A stretch of 64,000 nucleotides of DNA from Sphagnum compactum. Taxonomy: Eukaryota > Bryophyta > Sphagnopsida > Sphagnales. The position numbers were made by a program, and so were the translations under genes. The stretch is taken from NCBI GenBank assembly GCA_965153455.1, contig OZ234498.1, positions 19,158,001 through 19,222,000 on the forward strand, in the 5' to 3' direction. The notes under the pieces are model-generated. The model was given only the letters and a program-made list of their open reading frames with translations. It made no database searches and was not told the DNA's origin. Shown here in pieces: positions 35,613 to 48,467 of this stretch; position 1 is the first letter of the stretch; the number at the start of each line of letters is the position of its first letter.

Positions 35613-38600
35613 ATGGCGATGACGATAGAGTGGGAGTGGATGACCGACGGTCTCCGTTGGAAGCCCTACACAGCCGCTTGCAGTGCCGCCATCGAAGCTG
35701 CGTACAACGCCGGCGAAAGCTCTGTTAACCTGTGCATACAATCCACCTCTGGATTCACCCACTCCATCATTTTCAAAGCGCAGCCACCAGTGCAAGTAAG
35801 GAAAACCCCATTTCCCCTTTCTCTTTCTTCATGTCTCGTCTTCTTGGACGTAGCAAATTTCAAAGAAATCAAGCACTGAGGAGTAAAAGAAAGTGCAAAA
35901 AAATGCAGCATTGTGCCTGCTGCAAGCTAATCAAACCGAAGACGACCTATGCTGGAAGACCTGCACTATCATCATTTTAGGTTTCCTCATCAAATGTTTG
36001 TTCATGAATCTTCTCTTACCGGATGTTTGCTTGCTTGATCTTTTGCGGTTTGGAATCATATTGGAATCAAACTTGCTCCTGTGATCCCTTGAAGTGTCTT
36101 CTCATGAAGAATAGCTTCCAACCATCTGTTGATAGCAAGAACAGACCCCTACAGGACATGCTTTTATCTTAAAAGAACCTCTTTTTGTTTTCATAGCAGC
36201 AGGGTGTCTACAATGCTGCCGTATCACCAAATCCATTTGCTTTACAAGCAGATAACCGGTACACAACTCTACTTGATAGTAGAGATTACCATAATCTTAT
36301 TGGCTGTCAACTGCTGCAATTCATTGTCTGCAAGACTTCCCTCGCATGTTTCTCTTGATCTCTGTGCCTGTTTTTGAATGCCATGAACAAAAGCTGCAAA
36401 CACATCAAGAGGCTCCCCATGGACCATTTTTTTTGGGGTTTAGGCTTTTGATCTAGTGACTCTTTGGTGTACACCCATTTATGTGATTTTGTGCTTTGGC
36501 AGTTGAGTCGTGGAACTAAGCACTCCAGACCAATGCGAAGACAAGCAGCTGCGGATGTGGGGTTAGGCCGGTGGCAGTGGTGGGAGACACAGTCTCAGAG
36601 CTGGCAGTCCTATGATGCAGCTGTGACGTCACGAATTGAGTGGGCTTGGAACCAATGCCAGAACAGCTTAGTGCAAAACCAGCCTGATGCTCCTGCTGGC
36701 ATTGTAATTTCCATTCACCACCATACATTCTCCATTCACTTTGAAGCTGATGCTTTCCAGACAAATCTCTCCTCTCATTACCGCTGTAAAGTTCGACGCC
36801 GCTTGAACATACCACATCCTGCTGCAAATCCTTTACCCTCAGTACAGGGGTCTGCCTCCACCTCACAGCAAACAATATCATCCCCACCAGTCTCATATCC
36901 TGAAGTCCCAAACCCCGAACCAATTTTGTTGTCCTTGTATAACCCTGATGATTTGGTTTCCTATATGGAGACTAGCGAAGAAGAAGAATGTTCAATTTGT
37001 GTCAGCAACTTATGTCAGAGTGACAGTGTGAAGTTGGGAAAATGCATGCACACTTACCACAGAGATTGTATTGCTCAATGGTTTGAGACCCGGCCTACTT
37101 GTCCTGAATGCTCAACATCTTATGGTCTCATCATTGGAACACAACCACCGGGTACAATGACTGTGCAGTACATTCTTGCTGGAACACCTGAAGCTGGAAG
37201 AGGTCTTGAAGGTTTTCCAGACACAGATATCATCAGAATATCCTACAACTTCCCAAATGGGATACAGGTCTGTTTTCTGCCTCTCTGTCTTGACATGTTT
37301 TTGTGCAATAGTATCCATGAAAGTGGCTGTGAGGCTTTTGCTTGACAAGTATGATTGTTGAAAATCAATACAGCATGCAACCTTGGAAGATGTAGACTCG
37401 TTTGCTGGGAGGTGAGCTATTTGACTATCAGTAATAGTAATGTAATTGTAAACCAGAAGTTTTGGGCACTCAGAGATTTAGGTCAGAATCCTGGAGCATT
37501 ACCTATCACCAGTGCATTGTGAACTGTCCTCTTGAAGCAATGCTTGAACAGTAGGATGCAAAAATGTATAAGTAAGTCTTGATAGCAGTTTGTCAATTAC
37601 CATTGTGCTTGATTGTTGTGACTATGTGCTGTGATAGGGGTATCAAAACAGTACTCAAACGCTGACTTTTTTCTGGCTAACTTTTGTGTTCAGTTATGGT
37701 AAATGTGGCATGCACTTCAGCATTTTTGTTTGTTCCTTGCTAGCCAACATCACGTCTGAGTCTTCCCATTGCTTCCGGAAAGGCAACAGAAACTCAGGAC
37801 GCAGATTGTGTATAATGATTTGCCCAAGTTTTTGGGAAGATTATTATATGCTTATCTACACCCACTGTTGGGAGCTGATGAACTCAGTGGGTAGTCATGG
37901 CAGCTCGTCACTGCCGTTCGTGATGAAGGTGATGGTCTGTCACTTTGTGAGCGACTCTCATGAGGTTATGACTGCACTCTTTGTCGTGTTACCTTTAATT
38001 GTTGTTGTGGAGATTTCTCTGCAACTTCATCGATCCATTTTCGCTTGTTCCTTGGCAGTCATTCTGTTCTTGATCTTTGTTGTAGGTTTATGCTAAAAAT
38101 GTATCTTTGACCAGTCTGCAGAACATCCAAATCCAGGGAAGCGATACAAAGGGACACGGAGGGTTGCTTTTCTGCCCAGAAACAGGGAGGGTGAAGAAGT
38201 GCTTACTCTTTTGAAAACTGCTTGGGAGCGACGCCTCCTATTCAGAGTTGGGACCTCTGTCACCACTGGCCAAAGTGATGTTGTCACGTAAGTTTCTAAG
38301 GATATTATGAAAAATTGACTAGGCTATAAAACACTCATTTCTTGCCTAGGATTGGGTTTGTGTTGTCTCTAGAATTATTTCCACATGTTGATCAGTGGGG
38401 GTTTTCTTATATTGCAGTCCGAGGAGATTAAACTAGTTGGTGAGCTAAGGCCTCTCAACTAGGATAAGTGGATGGCTAATAAGTCATTCCTGTGCTCCAA
38501 AAAGATACTTAATTTCCAATGTCTAAGCTGGAAAATCTATGGTTGCCGCAGGTGGGCAGGGGTTCACCATAAGACCAGCACATGGGGAGGAGTTACTAAT

Positions 38601-39084
38601 TTTGGATATGTAAGCAATTCTAACTTCTTCTCACAATCTGTCAAAGGGGTGTCAATGGTTGGTGCAGTGTTGGCCTCTGTGAGGACAGGGTGTGCCAGGC
38701 AGGGTTGGCAGGACCTCCTCAAGTCCATAAATAACCTAAAATCTGATTTCCCTTCCAAACAGAAATTGGAGATTAGGGGTTTCAGAGAGGATTGGGTTGA
38801 AACCACTTTCTCAGCATTAAATCAAAGTGTTTTGGATACATCATTAGACATGGAAATCATCTGCAGAATGTAGACTGAGTTCTGGTAAGGGAAATGTGCT
38901 TCTTGTATGACACTCTCTTGCTATACTGGGCTTGTGGAATCTGTGCTAAGGTTGGATGCATCACATAGTGGACTGAATTTGCAAGAGTCTGTGCTAAATC
39001 ATTTGCCATCTGAATCCTTTGCAGCCTGATGAGACCTACTTCACACGTGTGAAGGTGGAGCTTGAAAATTTAGGGGTAACCTAA
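35613..39084 (+). CDS. Deltex-family E3 ubiquitin ligase (WWE-WWE-RING-DTC)
   Basis: Five exons join in phase: 35613-35795, 36503-37267, 38115-38287, 38552-38609 and 39025-39084, giving 412 residues. Residues about 5-77 (WEWMTDGLRWKPYT start) and 84-161 (GRWQWWETQSQSWQSYD start) are two WWE domains, which bind ADP-ribose-containing ligands and open animal DTX1/2/4. A linker rich in Pro and Ser follows. Residues 224-264 form a RING-H2 finger (CSIC...CMHTYHRDC...CPEC). GTQPPGTM, GFPDTDIIRISYNFPNGIQ, EHPNPGKRYKGTRRVAFLP, VGTSVTTGQSDVVTWAGVHH and GYPDETY...VELENLGVT match the Deltex C-terminal domain along its whole length. Known ligand and catalytic positions (as I recall them) are kept: the GTS serine, the HHKT histidine and the Glu of VEL. 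The His before GYPD in DTX1/2 is Phe here; DTX3L has Tyr. I know the family from animals; a land-plant member is unusual. Confidence 0.93.
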
Positions 39085-42000
39085 CTTGTTTTGCCCAGGG
39101 CAAGCTCAGCATTAGTTCAGTATTAGCATTGACTCTCATATTGCATCAATCAATGCATCGTTCTTGGGCTCTTGTTGACATTTGGGAGTCAAACTTGTTC
39201 TTGCAATTTAAGGTTAAGGAGGTTTGGGTTTAGGGCTTTATGAAGGAAACAAAAAAAGAGCTCCCTTTAGTCAGGCACTTGTAGATATGTGTGTGAAGAA
39301 CATCAGTGTATATATGGTGTCAGGTTCAAGGGTTGTTTCTGTTTGAAGCCTACAATTTAAGTTAGCATAGAAATCAACTTGGGTTTATGATTCAATTTAT
39401 AAAGTTTGCAACCTTCCTCTTGAGCAATATCATGTGCTTTTTTCTTTGTCATCTATATGAACTTTTGCAACCATATAAAACAAATTCTTCAATTACGTGT
39501 TCAGTAAGTGCATGTGACTAGGGAGATGTGATACTGACTGGTATTACCTTTATGACTTGGTAGAAGAAGCATGCTGCAAACTTTGGCAACCGAGTGTGAT
39601 TGACTGTTTCTTCGCTCTCACTCTTTAGGGTTTTCTGCCTCCTTTCTGACACTTTTTGTAATTTTGAAGATTGGTGCATGCCACCACCATTCTGTAAATC
39701 ATAACAAATGAAGCAGGTACTTTTCTTGAATGCAATCACAGTACTATGGTTTTGAGAGGACTGAAGCTTCTACCATGTCAATTTAAGCTTGTATTGCCAT
39801 AATAAAATCTTTTACAAGATAAGCATTGCACTGTCCCATGATCCAATGCACTCCAGACCTTGTGCCATTGTCAAATTGCAAGATTTTGACAACACTGCCT
39901 TCATTCTCACCACATCAAGCTGGGATACTTACTGGCAACTTCTGTTGGGAAATTCTCAGCCGCCAATGACCAACTCTGCTCTTGAGTCAGACCTGCCTTG
40001 TGCAAGCTGCGATGAATTCATCACCAAACCTGTGAATCTCCTTCTGGCGAGTGCAAGCTCAGTCTATTCGGCTCTCATAGCCTATGAGTTGAGGCAGCTG
40101 TTGCCGGTTGACCAAGGTCTGCAGTTCTGGTGAGATCAACCAACCTCTCTCACAGAGAAACTGGCATCTTTGGTGCATAAATGGAGGTCACAAGCTGTGA
40201 ATGATGTCAATGCCACCTCTGATGCAAGCTCCCCAATGACTGGACAGCAATCACACATTGGTTTGTGGCATTCTTCAAATGTTGTGAATGCCGATTGTAA
40301 ATGTCTTCAATTATCAGCCAGACTTCTCTATTTCTTTCCTTTCCAACCCATGATAGTGATTTTCAGAAGTCTCTCCTTGTGGGTGGTAAATGAAACCAGG
40401 CTGAAAAAATTGTTAGGGTGAAGAGAATTCAGCTCAAGTTTGTTCAAGGGCAGTGTGCAGTTGAAAACCCTTTTGCTTGTTCCCTCCCTCCATCAGAAAA
40501 CTAAGATTACACCCCAAGCGAGCCTCCAATAACCAAAAATCATAAGTACAAAATCATCCCCAATGGCAAACTCAAACCTGAAAAAATAAATAAGGGTTGA
40601 ACCCCCTTTCTTGTTCTCTGTTTCAACCACTGTTCTTATAGTGGTTGCTTTATATGCATACGCTCATCTGTTACCATAAAGCACTGCCTGGATTTTTTCT
40701 TTATATTTTCAGCTCCCTTACCTGCCTGAAGAAACCTGGTTTGCAGTGCTCACTCTTCCTCTTCAACTTAGCTTTTCAGGGGCTCATTGTAGAGTACTTG
40801 AATAACAAGAATGATGGGTTGTGGGGGCTACTACCAATTCCCCCATAATAATACTATACTTATGAGGCATCACCCTACCCATTCAACTAAAAAAGGTAAA
40901 AACTTCCTCTCGATTAAGAACTTTTTTTAATCCAAAGTATTATTTTGCAGGAGGTTATGGGGCCAGTGCAAGAAGGTTGTTAATGGGTAGGTAGCAAAAA
41001 CAAACAAAATTAAATACAAGAAAGCCAAATCCACTTACAAAGTTATATCATCATGAGTGATGATAATGCACATGTAAAGTACAAAAATGTCCCAGAGTAT
41101 TTGGTGGTCACCTTATATTCATGAATATTGGGGTATTATACCTACTACTCAAAAGTGAGAGGGATCTTATACCTACTAAGGAGTAGGGATCTTACAAGTA
41201 GAAGATCATGCCCACTCTTAAGGAGTAAGTTTAAGAACCCTATGCCCCGTATGGTTAGTGAACTACCTATGGATTCACTATAGCCTTTGCCTCATGCTTT
41301 ATGATGGGTAAAGCCTAAATGTTGTGTGACTATTTAGAATTTTTAACGAACTACTGGTTCTGGTGTTTTAAATAGTCCAGAATCAGAAAATCATCATTTC
41401 CAGTTCTTTGGAAAACATCAAAATCAAGGAATTGCCAATCTCAGTTATTTCAAAAACCTTTCCAAAGCTGATTTTTAGAGATACAATAGTATATGATGTA
41501 TAAAATAAATGATAAAATTATATTCATTTATCTGATGTTTTAGAGATACAATAGTCAAGAAAGCTGAGGTTTTATCAATAGATAGAGAAAGATAAATGAT
41601 AGGTAGGTAGTGGGTTTGGGTGTTAGTTGGTACGTAAGGCCAAGATGTAGGTCAGTAGGGTAGCTAGGTGCGAGAGTAGCACAGAGGTCAGGGTTAGGGG
41701 AAAAATGGCAAAAATGGCAAACATAAAAGAAAAAATATATCCAAAGGTCAGGCAGGTCAGGCGTGAAAAAGGTTGACTGTGATACAATGTTGGTTAGCAC
41801 CAGGTCAGGAAGCGGATGAAAAAATGCAGCCCATCCTATGGACAGAATGATCAACTGGTCCATTCATGGGTGCTGATATTCTCTGGCCGTTCAAAAGGAC
41901 AAGGTACCAGATAAAATCAGATAATGATGTGTTAATTCTTGTTAAAAGTTCCTTGAAATTTGAATAAACTCCTGAGTTCACTAAGGCAATGCTTAAAATC

Positions 42001-43316
42001 AATGCAAGGCACAGTTTTGAAGAATCTCATTGGTGACAGTACTTCTCTTTGCACCAAGTACAAGCCTACAAACACTATTACAATGCAATTACAACATTTA
42101 AGTGCCAGTTTACAGAAGTTAACTCAACTCCAATCCTAACAATCTGGTTGACCATAAGGGTTTTTTTTTCAGGCCTAGGCACAGGCCTATTCCACAAACC
42201 CTGTTTATTTGTGTATATTTTCTACAGTAATCCTAGAACCCCTATCTGTATAGACAGAGTTAAAAGCTAACCAAGATATTGATAACCTTGGTTGGGTCCT
42301 AATTTCTCAATACAGAGGCCAGAATGAACCAACAGGCCCCCAGCAGACCATGAGGGATGGATGGTGGGTGGACAGAAAATTGTATCTCCATCCGATTCCA
42401 GTTCCCGAGCTAATCAGGGTGGCTAGCTCAATTGCTGTTTTTAATAACTACCTACGTGCACTAGTTAGCCCTTACCTACATGCTTACGATCTACATCTTA
42501 TCCTGAGCCACCCAAGGCACACCCAACTATTTTTAACGTGATCTATCTATGAAGGAAGGTAGTCTGTTTTGTTTTGTAGTTATGTGCTCTTGGTGTCTTT
42601 GGAAAGCTCTGGACGAGGAGGGGTGCATGGGCTTAGTTCCATGACATGTGGACTTGCAGTGCAAAAGTTTTTGAATGTTCAATGATTTCTTCACTGAAAA
42701 TTAAATTAAATTGTAGCTGAAAATTCCCCAAGAATTGGAATGTGCCTTTGGTGTTGTTGGGAAGATCTTGATGAGCAGGATTTAACAGAACTTATTTGGA
42801 GATTTGGATTCAGAGTGTGGCAGATATTGATTTTTAAGTGATCTCTGCCGCTGAAAATTCAAATAAATTCCAAAAAACCAGCTTTTGGAAGGAAAAATCA
42901 GTTCAGGACGTGGTAACACTTGGGCCCATGGCACAGGCCACACTAGTAGGTTACTAAGGTGAAGTCTGAAGTTTACTCAAGGGGGTTCGGCTGCAATTTG
43001 AGTCATATGGCTGGTGCACTGGTGGCTGTTGGTTCACTTTGTCCAATACATAGCTGGGTTGACAACTTATTGTGAGACTTCAGCCTTACCTGATCTGAAA
43101 CGTGATTAGAGATTTGAGGGAATCTGTCAAGTGAACCGTCCACTTACTTTCATCCAAAAAACTGAATAATTGCAAATTGAAGAAAGGTTGTAGTATTGGA
43201 AGCAAAGTGTGTGATACAAGAAACTAAAAAATGACCTGGCCTAGTGAATTCTTTTCTCAATATTTTTAAAAGTCTATTAGCAAACCTAAGGAATCAATAC
43301 ATTCTAGAAATTTTAG
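39085..43316. other. Intergenic DNA, no gene recognised
   Basis: This stretch should hold the 5' exons of the ribosomal protein S9 gene if that gene is intact. I searched it for the conserved GTGRRK...ARV block and did not find it. Frames at 39789-40133, 40170-40421, 42049-42270 and 42350-42541 carry no known domain. ACTAGT near 42940 follows a weak 4-bp stem and was not accepted as a Helitron end. A repeat shared with 53.3 kb lies at about 41120-41320. Confidence 0.4.
41120..41320 (+). repeat. Dispersed repeat, inverted relative of 53280-53475
   Basis: GCCTCATGCTTTATGATGGGTAAAG here is the approximate reverse complement of the segment near 53295 (TTTTACCCAACACAAAGCAT and onward). GGGATCTTA, CCTACTCC and CTTAAGAATG-type words recur in both. 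No coding capacity is visible. Confidence 0.45.
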
Positions 43317-43884
43317 ATCACACGATTAGTCCGTCCGTGGGTGGGTGATTGGGCGTTCTGGCTGCTTTTTCTACGGCAGAACCGGCCTGGCCTATAACTG
43401 ACCACCGGCTAGCATTTTCTATGGCAGAACCGGCCCGGACGGATGGACGGACGGACGGACAGATTTCTATTGCAGAACTGGCCCGGACAGACGGACGGAC
43501 GGACAGATTTCTATGGCAGAACTGGCCCGGACAGACGGACGAACGGACGGACGGACGGACGTAATTTTTATTTATTTAGTTTTTTTGCAAATTTCATTTC
43601 AACTAATAAAATATTCTTGAGGATGATTCAATACTTTCCTTCACAAACTTTTGCACTTTGTCCGTCCGTCCGTAATTTTTATTTATTTAATTAAGTAATT
43701 AGTTTTTTTGCAATTCCTCAATACTTTCCTTCACAAAATTTTGCACTTTGAATTTATTTTCTGGGCAGAAAGTTTCTTTCTACACGCTGATGAAACGAGC
43801 AGCAGAAGAGAAGAAGAACAAGAAGAAGAACAAGAATCAGCAGCGGGAGTTCGAGGGGTGCATTATGCACCGGGTTCACACTAG
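43317..43884 (+). mobile_element. Non-autonomous Helitron-like element 1
   Basis: The 3' end has the Helitron signature: a perfect 6-bp hairpin GGTGCA-TTA-TGCACC (43857-43871), nine bases, then CTAG (43881-43884) followed by T. The 5' boundary is uncertain; a TC preceded by A at about 43317 is the best candidate. Just inside are (GGAC)n/(GTCC)n tracts (43325-43565) repeated with a TTTCTATGGCAGAAC spacer, and an internal duplication containing TCAATACTTTCCTTCACAAA (43628 and 43718). No Rep/helicase coding sequence is present. It ends 156 bp before the ribosomal protein S9 exon. Confidence 0.65.
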
Positions 43885-44040
43885 TCCATAATAATAGCAA
43901 GAAACTTCAGTTGTCTAAGTAGAATTTGGGATCATGATGTTGCAATGACACATTTGATGGATTGCCAATAGGGTAGGAGGTGCAGCTTTAAAGGTGGAGA
44001 ATTGCACCCCTAAAACCTAATATGTTTGAATGGTGTGCAG

Positions 44041-44328
44041 GATTATCTGCAGGGCAATCCTGTTTGGCTTCAGTATGTGAAATATCCATTAGCCAGTCTA
44101 GGTTATGAGAGCAAGTACGACGTCATAGTGAGGGCAGAAGGGGGTGGGTTGTCAGCTCAAGCTCAGGCTATCTTGTTAGGAATAGCACGGGCACTGATTG
44201 TGGCCAATCAGGCAAACCGTGATCCGCTTAAGAAACAGGGGCTTCTCACTCGAGATTCACGAAAAGTGGAGAGGAAGAAATATGGTCTGCATAAAGCACG
44301 GAAGGCCCCTCAACACTCTAAACGTTGA
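44041..44328 (+). CDS. Ribosomal protein S9 (uS9), plastid/bacterial type, 3' exon only
   Basis: Ninety-five codons plus a stop follow an acceptor (GGTGTGCAG|GATTATCTG) and read [60 protein letters not shown] and the terminal KAPQHSKR. This is the C-terminal two-thirds of bacterial-type S9, including the Arg/Lys-rich tail that reaches the decoding site. It resembles nuclear-encoded plastid S9 most closely. The upstream exon or exons (transit peptide and the GTGRRK block) were not found in the 5 kb before it, which includes Helitron-like element 1. The frame is intact and well conserved, so either a distant upstream exon exists or this is a recent gene fragment. Confidence 0.8.
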   Translation, partial: DYLQGNPVWLQYVKYPLASLGYESKYDVIVRAEGGGLSAQAQAILLGIARALIVANQANRDPLKKQGLLTRDSRKVERKKYGLHKARKAPQHSKR

Positions 44329-47300
44329 GTTCTTGAACAAGCCCTGGTGACACACCTTAGCTTGCTGGACAGCTTGATTATACTTGCTCCAGGAGTTTTT
44401 TTCCCAAAGCCTTTAGGCATTCTGAAGTAAATTTAGCACTGATCTATGAACTCAGGATTTTCTCCTTTGGCCATTCATGGCAATGTACATGGGTAATACA
44501 TTCTTAGTTGCTCAAGTACAATGCCCAATCAAGGGGACAAAGCATCAGGCTTCAACAAGGCCTCACATATATGAATCTGGGGTTTCTGATCAGGCCACAT
44601 TCTGCTCATGATCATATTGCTTAGAGACATTTTTCCTGATTAGGATCTCAAGATTTTGGTCATCTTTTACTAGAGCCTGTATTGTTGCAAGAGCTTCATG
44701 GATCAAAGACCAATTAAAATGGTGTAAATGCAAGCCAAAATGAGTGGAAAAAGTACATTGAGGCTTCTAACCTCAATGTACTCAAATTGAAATGTTGGAA
44801 CTTCAATGTATAAGGAATTAGAAGAAATTGTGGTTTTATCCATTTGGACTCCTCATAAATTTTCAGTATGGACATGTGGCTTAAATGACTTCAAATTAAG
44901 TTAAATTTGTAAAAATCTGGATTTTCTTCCCAGGCAACAGAATTGATTACCCTTCTCTATGATTGGTCCTGATTGCTATTGGTAATGGTTGCTGTAATGT
45001 TGAGTCACAAGGGATCATGCCCGTGCAGGCTAGATAAGAAACTAATGGTAATATTGCTGGTAGCATGGATGGTCTCTGTGATTCAATTAGCATATAATGT
45101 TGACCCCCCATCAAAATACTTTTGCATCCCTTACACCCTGGGAGAGAGGGAGAGAGTAGTTAGATGAAGTTACCTACAACTTCGTACCAAAGGTAAGTGG
45201 CTTTCAAAGTATGTACTTGCCAGGCCAGAACAAATGCTCAGGATAAATGGTTAAAAACAGATTTGTGAAAATCAGAAAGACTTATGGATGTTGAAGAGGA
45301 AAAAAATATGGGCACTGAGACAGCTGATCTAAGTATCCATATGGAGCATCTTTATTTCAGGACAAACTAGTGTTCATCCATGAATACATCCACATGGATG
45401 GTCTAGACATCTCTCCATTGCTTTTTGCTGTTTATTAAGAACAAGGCAAGGTCACAAAATATGTTTCTTCCAAAAGCCCCGGATATGAGGAATCATATAT
45501 ACTACATGCTTCAATTGACCAGCAAAGAAAAATATGTTTGGATACTTATGAATATAAAACTTCCACATATCTTTTTTCATATAAGAAAAAAGATATATCT
45601 ATGGATCTATTTCATTCTCTTTCATCACTGATCAACTCAAAGCATTCATCCAATTGCCCCATTTTAGGGTTTGGGCTAAGTCTCTGGATTTATGGCTGGA
45701 GTATGTGCATATTTGTTGTATTTGTGCCCTTGAATACATACAAGATAAGAAGGTATTCACCATGTCAATATACCCACCATAGACCTGAGTCGTTTGGATC
45801 AGGAAATAGCAAAGCTCAAACAGGGAAACATGGGAAGATACATTACATTTTTGGAATCATTCCATGTCTTCGCTCAAGAATTAGATTTTGATGTGATGCT
45901 AATGAAACATGTTACAAAAGAAGTAAATGACAAAGAAGGCACAAGCAATCACAGTTCACATAGAATTAAATACTGCATAATTAACACAAAGATTCATCAA
46001 ATATCAGGAACACACAATTGTCAAACTGATGAATGCTAAGCAGTTGTAGGCCTGTTGCAAAAGATCTAATAATGAAAAATATGTCTAGGGTAAAGCCTGA
46101 TGGTGGGAATGGAATACCAAATGGTCACTTATTTTTTTGCCAAGTTTACTTTGTCAAAATGATAGGTCTAGTTTACTTCTGCAATTGTGCTATTTTGTCA
46201 AGTTCCCATTTCTTATTTGTCAAGTTCACTTTGTGAAAATGCTAGGTCTCCAGTCCAAGGTGCAAAATTGTCGACTCCACATCTCAAGTGCTACATGGTG
46301 AACTCCACATAGCCCAATCACCAACTCCACATTGTCAAATCATCAAGTGTGCATTGGGAATCCTACATTTCCTTGTCAAATCAACTTCATTTTTCAGGGT
46401 TCCTTTTTCTACCCACCTACCTAGTGTACCTATCTATCTACAAGGCTACTTACCCACCTATCTCTAGATACCAGAAAGAAATTTTTTGGCACCTTCTACT
46501 CTTATTACTACAAGGAAACATAAAAAGAAAATACTTTGAAAAAATATTGGACCTCCAAGTTCTATTATTGCCAAAAAAATACTAAAAGAAAACCCAAATT
46601 TTTTGTTACATTTTGCATTCTTTTATTGCAAGAAAACACAATGTCAAGACTAAAAGCAATTCTTTCACCTTGTATCCCTTTTGTAGTAAGCAAACATAGA
46701 AAAAAACCCAAAAAAATTCATGTACTGAAAAATTCATGTATCCTTCTCAAAGAACAATTTTTAGGATAATGATTATAAATGGGCCATGTAAAATTCATGA
46801 TTAGATTTCCTTCTATTAAAACAATGCAAGAAGTCATGTGGTGAAAAACACATTCTTATGTTACAAGTTGATAGAAGATGTCACTTATTTCATGTGGCCA
46901 TGGTTCTATCTTCCTTTCTAAGGTGAATAAAATAAACAAAAAATACAAACATTAAAAGGTTATATATTATAATATAACAATCTCAATGGAAAGACCTTTT
47001 TCAATATTAGAAATAACTTAAAATTTTTGTTGAAAAGAGTAGATATTCCATTGTGTCACATGTTGAACTTGGTGACACCTTGCTATACTTTTGTGATATG
47101 TGTGCATTGCTAATTTCATTGGATGGAATGATACAAACTAGGACGTGGAGGTAAAAAAGAAACAAAAAACAGAAGAGAAAATGACATTTGGCAACATGGA
47201 ATGAGTTATTTAATTATATATTCAAGGTGACTGAAGAAATAATCAAATAAATAAAAGAGGTTGCAATATTTAAGGATAGTGGAAGATGATAGAATTGACA

Positions 47301-47948
47301 TGGAATCATTGAACATCAAGGTAAAGATGAAAAATGTGTCAATAATCATTGAAAATAATCCTAGGATTATCTATATATAGAAAATGTCCCCGAATGCTGA
47401 CTATTCATTAATTTTTCAAAAAAAAATTCAAACCAATTTGAAAAAAGCAATGCAATATTGGTTTCCTAGACACATTTGATTTTAGGTTAGATCTTAATGA
47501 ATTGTCAAGTTTAACTTTTATGCAACTCATAGCTTATTTGCAAAACATCCAAACTTCAGCACTGATATTTGGAAGTAACACATTGCTTCATGCAAATTTT
47601 CCCGACAATGTTATATCATTTTCAACCATGGTTGAAAAGTGATTGTACACATTGATCGTCTTTTGCTTTGTTTTCTAACCCAAAAGATTTATCCATTGGC
47701 TCCTACCATAATCATCCTTGGAACCACCATGAAGTTCTATATGGAATTATGGATTGATTTCAATCTCATCAATTTCCCTTCTAAAAGTAATGACACATCT
47801 AATCACATTTCCACTTTGATGCCACAAATTGTCTATTGCATCATTAAAAGGACATTCACGATGATCATAACATGAAACATCATTTGTATTGTCCCCCGAT
47901 CTTGCAGCACAATACTGGATGGTGATCCTACATTGTGGCCAAATGCTG
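44329..47948. other. Intergenic DNA, no gene recognised
   Basis: AT-rich sequence with scattered short frames of random character. If the DUF255-like exon at 48.5 kb were part of an intact minus-strand gene, its later exons should lie here; I looked for the VDWYPWG and CHWCHVM blocks and did not find them. A short ACCT/ATCT tract occurs near 46405-46460. Confidence 0.4.
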
Positions 47949-48176
47949 TCAATGTTGAATAACTTGCAGAAAGAGAAGTCTGAAGTGTAGCACAGCATCT
48001 TGATTCCCCACTGTAAACTGCCTTCCAATTGGCAGATCACCAGTACTGGTTCTTGAAGCATCAACAAGGGGGGCATTATTCAGAAGCAGAGTGTGCAAAC
48101 TAGGCAATACATAGAAGTCACCATCTGGGCACCCTGAGGTATTATGAGTCTTTGAAAGAACATGTACTTGCTGGTT
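47949..48176 (-). other. Unassigned open stretch with coding-like composition
   Basis: A stop-bounded minus-strand frame of about 75 codons, without a usable ATG, includes GDFYVLPSLHTLLLNNAPLV and GDLPIGRQFTVGNQDAVLHF. The residue mix looks more protein-like than neighbouring frames, and a possible donor (CTGCAA|GTTATT) lies near its end. I do not recognise the family. It may be an exon, or chance. Confidence 0.25.
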
Positions 48177-48467
48177 TCAAATGGAAAGAGAGATGGTAAA
48201 GGGAGATGCAAAAGGTATTGACTCTTCTGGCCACTCATCAGTCTCTTAGTTTTCCACAGCAACCTCCAGTACTGACTTATTGCACACATGAATCCAAGTA
48301 TTGCAAAACTCGCCCCTCTCAATTTGCACATGACCACCTCCTCAAGGAAAAAGAACTAGAATCACTCATTCAACCTTCCCACACGCCCAAAGGTGGGAAT
48401 CCTCCCATGAAAGGGAAAAAAACGCATTGTAGAGACACAAAAGCACACTGAACCACAAGAATTTTAC

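Noticed and set aside
42900-42950. Possible third Helitron end (GGCCACACTAGT)
   Set aside because: The stem (TGGC/GCCA) is only 4 bp and sits 2 bases from CTAG, unlike the other two elements, and no 5' end was found.
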